37,579 bases of DNA from Candidatus Competibacteraceae bacterium. GTDB lineage: Bacteria; Pseudomonadota; Gammaproteobacteria; Competibacterales; Competibacteraceae. The stretch covers positions 1 through 37,579 of the forward strand of contig RXIW01000034.1 in NCBI GenBank assembly GCA_003989065.1. Reading direction: 5' to 3'. Each line of letters begins with the position of its first letter. The stretch's first letter is position 1. The notes under the pieces were generated by a model that was given only the letters and a program-made list of their open reading frames with translations, made no database searches and was not told the origin of the DNA. This document shows, one piece after another, positions 1 to 11,881 of this stretch. Both the position numbers and the translations under genes were made by a program.

Positions 1-2
1 GT

Positions 3-62
3 CTGGGCCTCTACGATAATGCCCTTAACTTCGACCAACTGCTGGCCTACCAAGGACTCTAG
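3..62 (+). CDS. C-terminal tail of a gene entering from the left (partial)
   Basis: The third forward frame is open from the window edge to a TAG at 60-62. It reads LGLYDNALNFDQLLAYQGL, which has the residue mix of a real protein C-terminus. Its base composition is close to that of the GC-rich genes in the rest of the window and unlike the AT-rich stretch that follows. I do not recognise the family from 19 residues. It overlaps the first possible start of the next ORF, so the two cannot both be read at full length without overlap. This is an inference from frame and composition only. Confidence 0.35.
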   Translation: MGLYDNALNFDQLLAYQGL

Positions 63-474
63 CGTTGAACAGCCCTGGCGCTCCTGGATAGAGCTAGATC
101 AAGAAAACCTTGATCTAAAAAGTACTGGATACACCATGTATAGAATTCCTGAGGGATGGAAATCAAATAAACCGGTGCAAGCATCAACATTTATCGGTAA
201 TTTTAAAGACTGCTTTGCTAACAAAACAACAAGAAGTCGATTTAATGAATTGTTTTTTAAGTTCTTGTCGCAATTAATTAATCACTCTGCAGCGGAAAAG
301 AATCGATCACTGTATAATGCACTGTTAGTATTCATAGATGCGTATCTATCACAAAATAAATTAACGGATAGCTTTGGTATAAGAATTCTGCAATTTTGTG
401 TAAATTCTGGAAATAAACACATGGGAATACCTTCTCAAATTCTGTTTCATCAAGAAAATAAGGTACAATAAAAT
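19..474 (+). CDS. Unrecognised AT-rich small ORF
   Basis: This is an open frame of up to 150 residues. The first ATG is at 19, but a second ATG at 136 would avoid overlap with the preceding gene tail and give a product of about 111 residues starting MYRIPEGWKS. The frame is also open to the window edge, so it could be a longer truncated gene. The predicted protein is rich in Phe, Asn, Lys and Leu and has amphipathic stretches, with no motif I recognise, no signal peptide and no membrane segment. The DNA is much more AT-rich than neighbouring core genes, which suggests acquired or weakly constrained sequence. I see no good ribosome-binding site before either ATG. A 9-bp perfect inverted repeat at 95-117 lies inside the N-terminal part. 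The function is unknown and the gene may not be real. Confidence 0.35.
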
Positions 475-895
475 TATCCGTAGGACGCGTCAAATGTACA
501 CGATTGATTTGCATCTTTATCCGCTATAAAACATCAAACCTTTCGCTCCAATCCACTTCATCGCGGATTCTGCCTTTCCACCGCACTGTCCAGCGCTAAT
601 CTTCCGATGTGGTCATCGTCGGGCATGTATCCCACTGCGCCATTTTCTCATCCCATGGGGTTTTCGAGGCATCCTGGTGGCGACCATGGATCGGGATGGC
701 GACGGAGACATTCGAGATGGGATGGGGGAGCCATCCGGTCGATGGGGACGGAAGGTGGCATCCCACCCGATGTTGCCATGGTTGCGGCCTGTAGTCCGAG
801 TCCTTAACATTGCCCCTTTTGAGATTGGCGCATTCCCTGCGCCGAACTCCGCGCTTCCCCAAGAATTTTGCTCTGTAAGACGGAAATCAAACACC
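475..895. other. Non-coding stretch before aspS
   Basis: These 421 bases hold no convincing gene. The first 110 bases continue the AT-rich character of the left edge. One loose promoter-like pair (TTGATT near 505-510 and TATAAA near 526-531, spacing about 15) is visible but sits about 365 bases from aspS. From about 600 to 790 the sequence changes to G-rich repeats with the inverted-repeat structure listed separately. The last 100 bases must carry the aspS leader, but I cannot pick a clear -35/-10 pair there. The aspS reading frame stays open back to 677, but those extra 73 codons do not resemble any AspRS N-terminus. Confidence 0.5.
680..785. repeat. G-rich imperfect inverted repeat upstream of aspS
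   Basis: GCGACCATGG at 680-689 pairs with CCATGGTTGC at 776-785 with one G-T pair. ATCGGG at 690-695 pairs with CCCGAT at 766-771, leaving a 4-base bulge. A small hairpin CCATC/GATGG is nested near 731-745. The intervening sequence repeats the word GATGG several times. A further pair, CATCCCAT near 650 and ATGGGATG near 716, adds alternative pairing. This could be a structured leader, a short interspersed repeat, or a decayed mobile fragment. Only its structure is visible here. Confidence 0.45.
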
Positions 896-2665
896 ATGCG
901 CAGCCATTATTGCGGTCAGGTCACCGAAACACTGTTGGATCATGATGTCACCCTCTGCGGTTGGGCACACCGCCGCCGCGATCATGGCGGGGTGATCTTC
1001 GTTGACCTGCGCGATCGCGAAGGTCTGGTGCAGGTGGTGATCGATCCCGATGTGCCAGACGCGTTCGCCAACGCCGAGCGGGTGCGCAACGAATACGTAC
1101 TGCGAGTGATCGGGCGAGTGCGTCGTCGGCCCGAGGGCACCGAGAATCCCAATCTGGCCACCGGCGCGGTCGAGGTGCTGGTACGCCAGCTGGACATCCT
1201 CAATCGGTCCGAGCCATTGCCGTTCCAACTGGACGAGCCGGACATCTCCGAGGAAGTGCGGCTGCGCTATCGCTATCTCGACCTGCGGCGGCCGGAGATG
1301 CAGGAGCGGCTGCGGCTGCGCACCCAGGTGATCAGCGTGCTGCGCCGTTTCCTGGAGCGGCATGGGTTCATGGACATCGAAACCCCGATGCTGACCAAGG
1401 CCACGCCGGAAGGCGCGCGCGACTATCTGGTGCCTAGCCGCACCCATCCCGGCAGCTTCTTCGCCCTGCCGCAGTCGCCGCAGCTGTTCAAGCAGCTGCT
1501 GATGATGGCCGGCCTGGACCGCTACTATCAGGTGGTGCGCTGCTTCCGCGATGAAGATCTGCGCGCCGACCGCCAGCCGGAATTCACCCAGCTCGATATC
1601 GAAACCTCCTTCATGGACGAGCAGGCCATCACCGATCTGATGGAAGAGATGATCCGGCAGATGTTCAAATCGGTGTTGAACGTGGACCTGCCGCATCCGT
1701 TTCCGCGCATGCCGTACGAAACCGCCATGCAGCGTTATGGCTCGGACAAGCCGGATCTGCGGATTCCGCTGGAGTTGACCGAGCTGTCCGATCTGATGCA
1801 AGGGGTCGAGTTCAAGGTCTTCTCCGGACCAGCCAACGATCCGAATGGGCGGGTAGCGGCCTTGCGAGTGCCGAATGGTGGCAAGCTCAGCCGGCGCGAG
1901 ATCGATCTGTATTCCGATTTCGTCGGGCGCTACGGGGCCAAGGGTCTGGCCTATATCAAGGTGAACGACGTCAGTCAGGGCCGGGAAGGTCTGCAAGCGC
2001 CAATCGTGAAATTCCTGCCCGACGAGATCCTGGCCAAGATCCTGACTCGTACCGGTGCCGAGAATGGCGATCTGATTTTCTTCGGCGCCGATTCGACCAA
2101 GGTGGTCAACGATGCGCTGGGGGCATTGCGGATCAAGGTCGGCCACGACCTCGACCTGCTGCGTGGCGAATGGGCGCCGTTGTGGGTCGTCAACTTCCCG
2201 ATGTTCGAGTGGGACGAGCAGGAACAGCGCTGGAATGCCTTGCATCATCCCTTCACCGCGCCACGCACCGACGATCCAGCCGAGGTGCGCGCCAATCCGG
2301 GCCGTTGTCTGTCGCGGGCCTACGATATGGTGCTGAACGGCACCGAGATCGGTGGCGGCTCAGTGCGTATTCACCGCCAGGAGATGCAGAGCACCGTGTT
2401 CGATCTGCTCGGCATCACCCCCGAGGAAGCGCGGGCCAAGTTCGGCTTCTTGCTGGATGCGCTGAAGTTCGGCTGTCCTCCCCATGGCGGCTTGGCCTTT
2501 GGCCTGGATCGCTTGGTGATGCTGATGGCGGGGGCCAATTCCATCCGCGAGGTGATGGCCTTCCCCAAGACCCAGAGCGCCGCCTGTCTGTTGACCCAGG
2601 CTCCGGCCCCAGTCACCGAAGCGCAATTGCGCGATCTCAACATCCGCCTGCGCCGCGCGCCCTGA
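896..2665 (+). CDS. aspS: Aspartyl-tRNA synthetase
   Basis: This class II synthetase charges tRNA-Asp with aspartate in the cytoplasm. The product is 589 residues when started at the ATG at 896 ([10 protein letters not shown]), which matches the bacterial family length of about 590. An N-terminal OB-fold anticodon-binding domain covers roughly residues 1-110. The catalytic core follows, with class II motif 2 (FRDEDLR, Arg218) and motif 3 (GLAFGLDRL, Arg539), and the bacterial GAD insertion lies between them. The frame is open further upstream to 677, but the extra residues look like translated repeat DNA, so 896 is chosen. nudB follows closely on the same strand. Whether the enzyme also charges tRNA-Asn cannot be decided from this window, which contains no gatCAB or asnS. 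Confidence 0.96.
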   Translation: MRSHYCGQVTETLLDHDVTLCGWAHRRRDHGGVIFVDLRDREGLVQVVIDPDVPDAFANAERVRNEYVLRVIGRVRRRPEGTENPNLATGAVEVLVRQLDILNRSEPLPFQLDEPDISEEVRLRYRYLDLRRPEMQERLRLRTQVISVLRRFLERHGFMDIETPMLTKATPEGARDYLVPSRTHPGSFFALPQSPQLFKQLLMMAGLDRYYQVVRCFRDEDLRADRQPEFTQLDIETSFMDEQAITDLMEEMIRQMFKSVLNVDLPHPFPRMPYETAMQRYGSDKPDLRIPLELTELSDLMQGVEFKVFSGPANDPNGRVAALRVPNGGKLSRREIDLYSDFVGRYGAKGLAYIKVNDVSQGREGLQAPIVKFLPDEILAKILTRTGAENGDLIFFGADSTKVVNDALGALRIKVGHDLDLLRGEWAPLWVVNFPMFEWDEQEQRWNALHHPFTAPRTDDPAEVRANPGRCLSRAYDMVLNGTEIGGGSVRIHRQEMQSTVFDLLGITPEEARAKFGFLLDALKFGCPPHGGLAFGLDRLVMLMAGANSIREVMAFPKTQSAACLLTQAPAPVTEAQLRDLNIRLRRAP

Positions 2666-2698
2666 GGGCCGAGGCGCTTGGAGAATTCGCCTTCCCCT

Positions 2699-3163
2699 AT
2701 GCTTCGTCTCCCAGCGGAAGGGGAGGCGAAGCCGCTGTCCTACAAGCGGCCGGAGTCGGTGTTGGTGGTGGTGTACACGGTAGCCGACGAGGTTCTGCTG
2801 TTGCACCGTTGCCAGCCGCCCGATTTCTGGCAATCGGTGACCGGTAGCATGGCTTGGGACGAAGCCGATCCGCTGGTAACGGCGCGGCGGGAACTGCGCG
2901 AGGAAACCGGGCTGGGCGATGCCGTGGAAGTCGTCGCCTGCGGGGTGGTCAACCGCTTTCCGATCCTACCGCCGTGGCGAGCGCGCTATGCCCCCGATGT
3001 GGTCGAGAATATCGAACACGTGTTCCGGGTTCTGCTGCCGGAGCGTTGGCCGGTGATGCTGAGTCCGGCCGAGCATGACGCCTATGCTTGGCTGCCCCGA
3101 GCCGAGGCGGCTCGCCAAGCCGCATCCTATACCAACCGGGACGCGATCCTGCGCTTGCCATGA
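2699..3163 (+). CDS. nudB: Dihydroneopterin triphosphate diphosphatase (Nudix)
   Basis: NudB removes pyrophosphate from 7,8-dihydroneopterin triphosphate, an early folate-pathway step. The N-terminal pattern YKRPESVLVVVY and PDFWQSVTGS is typical of NudB. From the ATG at 2699 the product is 154 residues. The Nudix box runs from Gly49 to Leu72 and contains the metal-binding RELREETGL, but there is one extra residue between the conserved Glu55 and the Arg-Glu pair compared with the usual GX5EX7RE spacing. A TTG at 2678 with a GAGG-like site before it would add seven residues (MENSPSP) and is a real alternative start. The aspS-nudB order is common in gammaproteobacteria, and with 33 bases (or 12) between them the two are likely co-transcribed. 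The yebC-ruvC genes that often follow are absent here. Confidence 0.88.
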   Translation: MLRLPAEGEAKPLSYKRPESVLVVVYTVADEVLLLHRCQPPDFWQSVTGSMAWDEADPLVTARRELREETGLGDAVEVVACGVVNRFPILPPWRARYAPDVVENIEHVFRVLLPERWPVMLSPAEHDAYAWLPRAEAARQAASYTNRDAILRLP

Positions 3164-3164
3164 T

Positions 3165-3181
3165 GGCCGGGTATCCCGGCT
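3165..3181. terminator. Hairpin between convergent nudB and clcA
   Basis: GCCGGG at 3166-3171 and CCCGGC at 3175-3180 form a perfect 6-bp GC stem with a 3-base loop, extendable by one G-T pair. It starts one base after the nudB stop and lies in the 42-base gap between two convergent genes. There is no clear T-run on either side, so it may act as a bidirectional stop or only as an mRNA 3' end structure. Confidence 0.4.
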
Positions 3182-3205
3182 GCGGATGATCTTCGAGGCA
3201 GACGC

Positions 3206-4582
3206 TCAAGCTTTGTCTGGATCCGATGGCGTGTCCGGTTTGGATGCGTTCGGATCGGGCGTGGCGAGCTGGCGATTCATCAGCGCCTCATAGATCGGCG
3301 TGTCGTTCAAAGCGTTCGCCACCCCGTAGGCGATCAGGCTCGCGATCATCAGCGGCAGCAACAGATGGAAGCCATCGGTCATTTCCAGGACGATGACGAC
3401 GCCGGTCAGCGGTGCGCGCACGATTGCCGTGAAGCAAGCGCCCATCCCTACGATCGCGGCAGCCAATTGCTGTTGTCCCAGGGCGCTGAATGGTAGCCAC
3501 GGTTGCAGCAAGGCGACGGTGGCGACGCCAATGAGCGCGCCAAACAGCAGCAACGGCGCGAAAATCCCGCCGGCCGCGCCAGTGCCGTAGCTGATCATGG
3601 TGAGGACGAACTGCAGCCCGAGAAACTGCAGGGCGATCTGCCAGCTGATATCCATTCCCAACAGATGTTCGATCAGGGACGCGCCTCCTCCCAGCACGTC
3701 CGGGACGAACCACCCGACCAGCCCCACCAGAGCGCCAACCACAAAACCGCCAGCGCCCAACGGCCAGCGACGCATGCCGCTCATCCAGCGCTGCGTGAAG
3801 AGCAGGGTGCGATTGAACAGTACGCCCAGCAAACCGGCCAGGATTCCGATCAGTCCGGCCCACGGCAGTTCGTACAGAGGCTGGATGATCGGCATGGGGA
3901 CATGGAAGGCCGATAGCTGGCCAAAGGTGGTGCGCGTGACCACATCGGCGGTGACTGCGGCGATGAAGACGGCGAACAGCAGCGGCGGGGAGATGAAGCC
4001 GTAAAGCTCCTCGAAGACGAACAGCATGCCCGCCAGTGGGGCATTGAACGCCGCGGCCAATCCGGCCCCGGCCCCAGCCGAGGTGATGATACGCCGATCT
4101 TCGGGATGGGTGCGGGTGACGTCGTTCAAGAATTGACCGATAGCGCCACCCATCTGCACCGTGGGGCCTTCTCGGCCCAGCGTCAGACCGCCGCCAATGG
4201 CCAGAACGCCTCCGATAAACTTGACGATCAGCAGTCGCAATGGCCGCATGGTGCGGCCGTGATGCAGTACGGTCTTGATTTGCGGAATGCCACTGCCGGA
4301 GGCGTCGGGAGCCAGCGCCTGCACCAGCCAAACCCCCGTGCCGATGCTCAGGGCGCAGCCGCCCATCGTCGCCAGCCAACCCCATTGGCCCAGATCATGG
4401 GCATAGAGCAAGCCTCGCTGTCGCCAATGCTCGGCGACGACCAGCGCCAGCTGGAAAGCGACCGCTATCGCGCCCGCCAGAAAACCTACCGGGACAGCTC
4501 GAAGTAACAGTCGGCGACGCTGTCCTCGCCGCCGAACCTGCCGTTCGGTGGGGGTATCGTTTGGCGCTGTTGTGCTAGTCAT
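3206..4582 (-). CDS. clcA: ClC-family chloride/proton antiporter
   Basis: This is an inner-membrane ClC protein of 458 residues, close to E. coli ClcA (473), with no C-terminal CBS domains. The anion-pathway signatures are all visible: GSGIP with Ser97, GREGP with the gating Glu138, GGIFAP near residues 338-343, and the pore Tyr431. The second Glu of the FEE pair (Glu192) aligns with the proton-transfer Glu203 of E. coli ClcA. Having both glutamates points to a 2Cl-/H+ exchanger rather than a channel, by established ClC knowledge. The first 28 residues are a basic cytoplasmic tail. The gene runs convergent to nudB and is followed upstream by a long AT-rich spacer that must hold its promoter. 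A likely role is acid or halide stress, which is inferred from the family. Confidence 0.92.
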   Translation of the reverse strand: MTSTTAPNDTPTERQVRRRGQRRRLLLRAVPVGFLAGAIAVAFQLALVVAEHWRQRGLLYAHDLGQWGWLATMGGCALSIGTGVWLVQALAPDASGSGIPQIKTVLHHGRTMRPLRLLIVKFIGGVLAIGGGLTLGREGPTVQMGGAIGQFLNDVTRTHPEDRRIITSAGAGAGLAAAFNAPLAGMLFVFEELYGFISPPLLFAVFIAAVTADVVTRTTFGQLSAFHVPMPIIQPLYELPWAGLIGILAGLLGVLFNRTLLFTQRWMSGMRRWPLGAGGFVVGALVGLVGWFVPDVLGGGASLIEHLLGMDISWQIALQFLGLQFVLTMISYGTGAAGGIFAPLLLFGALIGVATVALLQPWLPFSALGQQQLAAAIVGMGACFTAIVRAPLTGVVIVLEMTDGFHLLLPLMIASLIAYGVANALNDTPIYEALMNRQLATPDPNASKPDTPSDPDKA

Positions 4583-5053
4583 GTCGATCGGTTAAGGGAA
4601 ACGATATTCGGAAACATTATCCCGATCTGTGACAGGACCTGCAATCGGTTATGCTGAATCGCCGACTGGCCTGTCCTGATTCAGGTGCGCCCAATAACTA
4701 ATAAATGACATGATTCATTTATTTTAGTCTTAAAAATGACCAAGCAATTGCAATGTGGGTTTGTATTTTTTTACACTTTACTTGTACACATTATTCGTAT
4801 TATCTATGTGTGTTAATAATTTTTATATAGGTACGGCATTCTAATTGAGTGTGTGAAAATAGCATTAATTTATTTGTGTATATATAAATAATATATAAAT
4901 TATGATTTATTTTAATTGATATGGTTTGTAGGTTTTGGCAACGGCTTTACTTTTTATGATTGTAATACTATGAATTAAGTTGGATGCAGATCAAAATTTG
5001 CAGATGTGAAGCCCAATATGAAACATTACTATTTATATTGGATGTAATGAGTA
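4583..5053. other. AT-rich intergenic spacer between clcA and the hybrid kinase
   Basis: This 471-base divergent spacer has no supportable gene. It is strikingly AT-rich from about 4690 to 5050, with runs of TATATA and TTTT, in contrast with the GC-rich genes on both sides. Several -10-like words (TATAAT-type) occur, for example around 4795-4810 and 4960-4975, but so much A+T makes individual promoter calls unreliable. It must hold the promoters of both clcA (-) and the kinase operon (+). A clear inverted repeat lies at 4700-4723. AT-rich upstream regions of this kind are frequent targets of nucleoid proteins such as H-NS-like silencers, which is only an inference here. Confidence 0.6.
4700..4723. 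repeat. Perfect 9-bp inverted repeat (possible operator)
   Basis: AATAAATGA (4700-4708) and TCATTTATT (4715-4723) are exact reverse complements separated by six bases. The 24-base dyad lies between divergent genes. No long T-run follows it and the stem has few GC pairs, so a regulator-binding site is more plausible than a terminator. The binding protein is unknown. Confidence 0.35.
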
Positions 5054-9496
<4,443 letters not shown>

Positions 9497-9499
9497 TAG

Positions 9500-10528
9500 A
9501 TGATCACCATTCTCTGTGTCGATGATGAGCCCGGCAATCTTTGTCTGATGCGCACCATTCTGCGCGACGACTACAAGTTGGTGTTCGCTACCGGCGGAAT
9601 GGACGCCTTGCGCGCCATCGATAAACATCATCCGGCCCTGATCCTGCTCGACGTGGAAATGCCGGACCTGGATGGCTACGAGGTGGCGCGGCGCATCAAG
9701 GCGATGGAGAAGGGGCGGGATATTCCCATCATCTTCGTGACCGGGCGCGATAGCCTGCTGGACGAGGAAACGGGGTTCGAAGCCGGTGGTGTGGATTACA
9801 TCGCTAAGCCCTTGTTTCCCCGCATTCTGATGGCGCGGGTGCGGACCCATTTGTCGCTGGTGCGGGTCGCCGCTTTGGAAGAGAGCCAGCGCGCCGCCAT
9901 CCATATGCTGGGAGAAGCCGGACATTACAACGATACCGACACGGGGACGCACATCTGGCGCATGGCCGCCTATGCACGGCTGTTGGCCAGGGCCATCGGC
10001 TGGGGGCCGGAGGCTACCAAGTTGTTGGAATTGGCCGCGCCCATGCACGACACTGGCAAGATGGGCATTCCCGACGCCATCCTGAAAAAACCCGGCCCGT
10101 TGAATGCGGAGGAGTGGGTCATCATGAAAACCCATTCCCGCATCGGCTACGAGATTCTCAGCAAGAGCGATGCGCCGCTGTTTCAGTTGGCGGCTCAGAT
10201 TGCATTGCGACACCACGAAAAGTGGAACGGCAGTGGGTATCCGGATGGCGTGGCCGGGGCCGATATCCCCGAGGCGGCTCGCATCGTTGCGGTCGTGGAT
10301 GTGTTCGATGCCTTGTCGATGCGGCGCCCTTACAAGGAAGCCTGGCCGCTGGACCGCGTGCTGGCGACCTTGGAGGAGGCGTCTGGACATCATCTCGAGG
10401 CCCGACTGGTGGACACTTTCAAGCGCATCATGCCCGATGTGCTGAATACCAAAGCCCATTGGGATGCGGTGGAGGCAAAGATGTATCCGTCGTTGGAGCA
10501 GTCTCGCCCTGCGGAGGCAAAGAGCTGA
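9500..10528 (+). CDS. Response regulator with HD-GYP c-di-GMP phosphodiesterase output
   Basis: This 342-residue RpfG-type protein has an N-terminal receiver (residues 1-120, acidic Asp8/Asp9, phospho-Asp51 in LLDVEMP, Lys in AKPL). It is joined to an HD-GYP domain with the HD pair His183-Asp184 (MHDTGKMGIPD), His238-His239 and the GYP triad Gly246-Tyr247-Pro248 in HHEKWNGSGYP. All metal ligands I can check are present, so it should hydrolyse cyclic di-GMP when phosphorylated. The AAAGGAG ribosome-binding site lies in the last codons of the kinase gene, and only three bases separate the two genes, so they are translationally coupled and almost certainly form a cognate pair. The output is probably control of motility, attachment or biofilm through c-di-GMP, which is inference. 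Confidence 0.93.
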   Translation: MITILCVDDEPGNLCLMRTILRDDYKLVFATGGMDALRAIDKHHPALILLDVEMPDLDGYEVARRIKAMEKGRDIPIIFVTGRDSLLDEETGFEAGGVDYIAKPLFPRILMARVRTHLSLVRVAALEESQRAAIHMLGEAGHYNDTDTGTHIWRMAAYARLLARAIGWGPEATKLLELAAPMHDTGKMGIPDAILKKPGPLNAEEWVIMKTHSRIGYEILSKSDAPLFQLAAQIALRHHEKWNGSGYPDGVAGADIPEAARIVAVVDVFDALSMRRPYKEAWPLDRVLATLEEASGHHLEARLVDTFKRIMPDVLNTKAHWDAVEAKMYPSLEQSRPAEAKS

Positions 10529-10575
10529 AAAGCAGCGACCGAATCGGAAAATCGTCGGGTCGATGGATCGCTCGA

Positions 10576-11694
10576 TTACCCGATCCGGCTGGCCAGACCG
10601 CCTGGTTGGTACGGTATGCCAGTGGTTCGATAGGCATCCAATAAGGCATGAGCGGGCGTGCGCTGTGCCGCCAGCAGCGCTTCCAGCGGTGCCAGCGCGG
10701 CGACTGCGGTTGGATTGCCAGCGCGCAGCAGCGCAGCGCGGGCTTTGGTCAGCGCTTCGGTCGCGCCGGCCCGGATCGCGTCGTCGGCGAAACCGGTCTG
10801 CGCGGCGCGCCGGTACGAATCCACGTCGGTTCGTTCGCTGCGTTCAGGCAAATCTTCAGCCAGGCAGACGCCTTCGAGCAGATGACAACAGGCCCTGAGC
10901 ACCTCCAGCGTGGGATGGGCGTCGAATGCCTTGAATTCGATCCGTCCGACTTCGGTCGGTAGGCGGGCCGGGCGGATCAGGCAGGAGCAGGATGCCATGG
11001 TCGATTCCGCATCCAGAAACAGTTTGACTGCCGGACGCAGGCCCGCGCGTTCATAGCTGCGCTTGGAATAGCCGGTCCAGACTTGCCCATCGTAGAACGG
11101 ACTGCTGAAACTGAAGGGAATGAGGTAAGGCGCATAATGGTTCAGCTTGCGCGCGACATCCAGGTTTTGTTCCAGCGTCCAGCCGGGCTGGGATAGATTG
11201 ATGTCCGGTCCGTAGCTGAGAGTGGTGACGTGCGCCGCATCGTCCGCGTAATCGGGATCGGTGGCGCGCAGATGCTGTTCCCAGGTGTTGAGCGGCGGAT
11301 CGAAGTCGTAACGGGGGCATGCGGGGTTGAAGCTGACGATGGCCAGCGCTAGGTCGCGCCGAGCCAGTACAGTGCTCAGTTGTCGCTCGATATCCAGCAG
11401 TGATTGGATGGCCTGTTCCACGTCGGGCGCGGGCGGAGTGCGGATCTCCACGCCCTTGACCGCCATGCTGCAAAACCGTCCGTCCTCGGCGAAACGCTCG
11501 TCGCCTTCCAGATACCAGTAGCCGTTGCGAATACCCAGATCGCCGGTCGCCAGATGGGCATCGTTGCGGCCCGGCTTGTCTTCCAGCAGGGCCTGAATCT
11601 CGGGAAAGGACAGATTACGAAAATCGCGAATCCGGCCCGGTGTCGGGCCGGGGCGGTCCACCAACAGATACTCAAATTCGATACCACAACGCAT
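10576..11694 (-). CDS. GCS2/YbdK-family carboxylate-amine ligase
   Basis: The 372-residue product begins with the family signature CGIEFEYLLVD, has an internal GVEIRTPP and ends with VGRIEFKAFDAHPTLE. It thus matches the glutamate-cysteine ligase GCS2 fold, which is shared by plant/proteobacterial GshA and YbdK. These enzymes join a glutamate carboxylate to an amine or cysteine using ATP. I cannot tell whether this copy makes gamma-glutamylcysteine or is a YbdK-like enzyme with weak or different activity. There is no gshB in the window. It is convergent to the HD-GYP gene and lies 187 bases downstream of the pentaheme cytochrome gene on the same strand, with a hairpin between them, so co-transcription is uncertain. 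There is no signal peptide, so it should be cytoplasmic. Confidence 0.8.
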   Translation of the reverse strand: MRCGIEFEYLLVDRPGPTPGRIRDFRNLSFPEIQALLEDKPGRNDAHLATGDLGIRNGYWYLEGDERFAEDGRFCSMAVKGVEIRTPPAPDVEQAIQSLLDIERQLSTVLARRDLALAIVSFNPACPRYDFDPPLNTWEQHLRATDPDYADDAAHVTTLSYGPDINLSQPGWTLEQNLDVARKLNHYAPYLIPFSFSSPFYDGQVWTGYSKRSYERAGLRPAVKLFLDAESTMASCSCLIRPARLPTEVGRIEFKAFDAHPTLEVLRACCHLLEGVCLAEDLPERSERTDVDSYRRAAQTGFADDAIRAGATEALTKARAALLRAGNPTAVAALAPLEALLAAQRTPAHALLDAYRTTGIPYQPGGLASRIG

Positions 11695-11847
11695 GCCCCG
11701 GATTCTACAACCAATCCATGAAATTTTGAGGACATTCCGGGGCGGATTTCAGGGAGGATGGTTCGGGGACGTTGGAAGCCGCCGGCTCCGGGTGCTCGCA
11801 AGACGCATCCGCGGGCCGACGGCTTGCAGGGTCCGTCGATGATGAAC

Positions 11848-11873
11848 GCAGGGCAGGGAGTTCCCGACCCTGC
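11848..11873. terminator. Hairpin downstream of the pentaheme cytochrome gene
   Basis: GCAGGG (11848-11853) pairs with CCCTGC (11868-11873), with a 2-base internal mismatch, and a second 3-bp GGG/CCC helix closes a short loop. The structure begins eight bases after the TGA of the cytochrome gene on the minus strand. No T-run follows, so it is either an atypical terminator or an mRNA-stabilising 3' hairpin. Confidence 0.35.
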
Positions 11874-11881
11874 ATGGTCTT

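Noticed and set aside
95-117. 9-bp perfect inverted repeat as a terminator of the left-edge gene
   Set aside because: The stem is AT-rich and no T-run follows on either strand, so termination is not supported.
677-895. 73-codon N-terminal extension of AspRS rich in Asp/Gly
   Set aside because: It is translated repeat DNA. The protein family starts at the ATG at 896 and the resulting length is exact.
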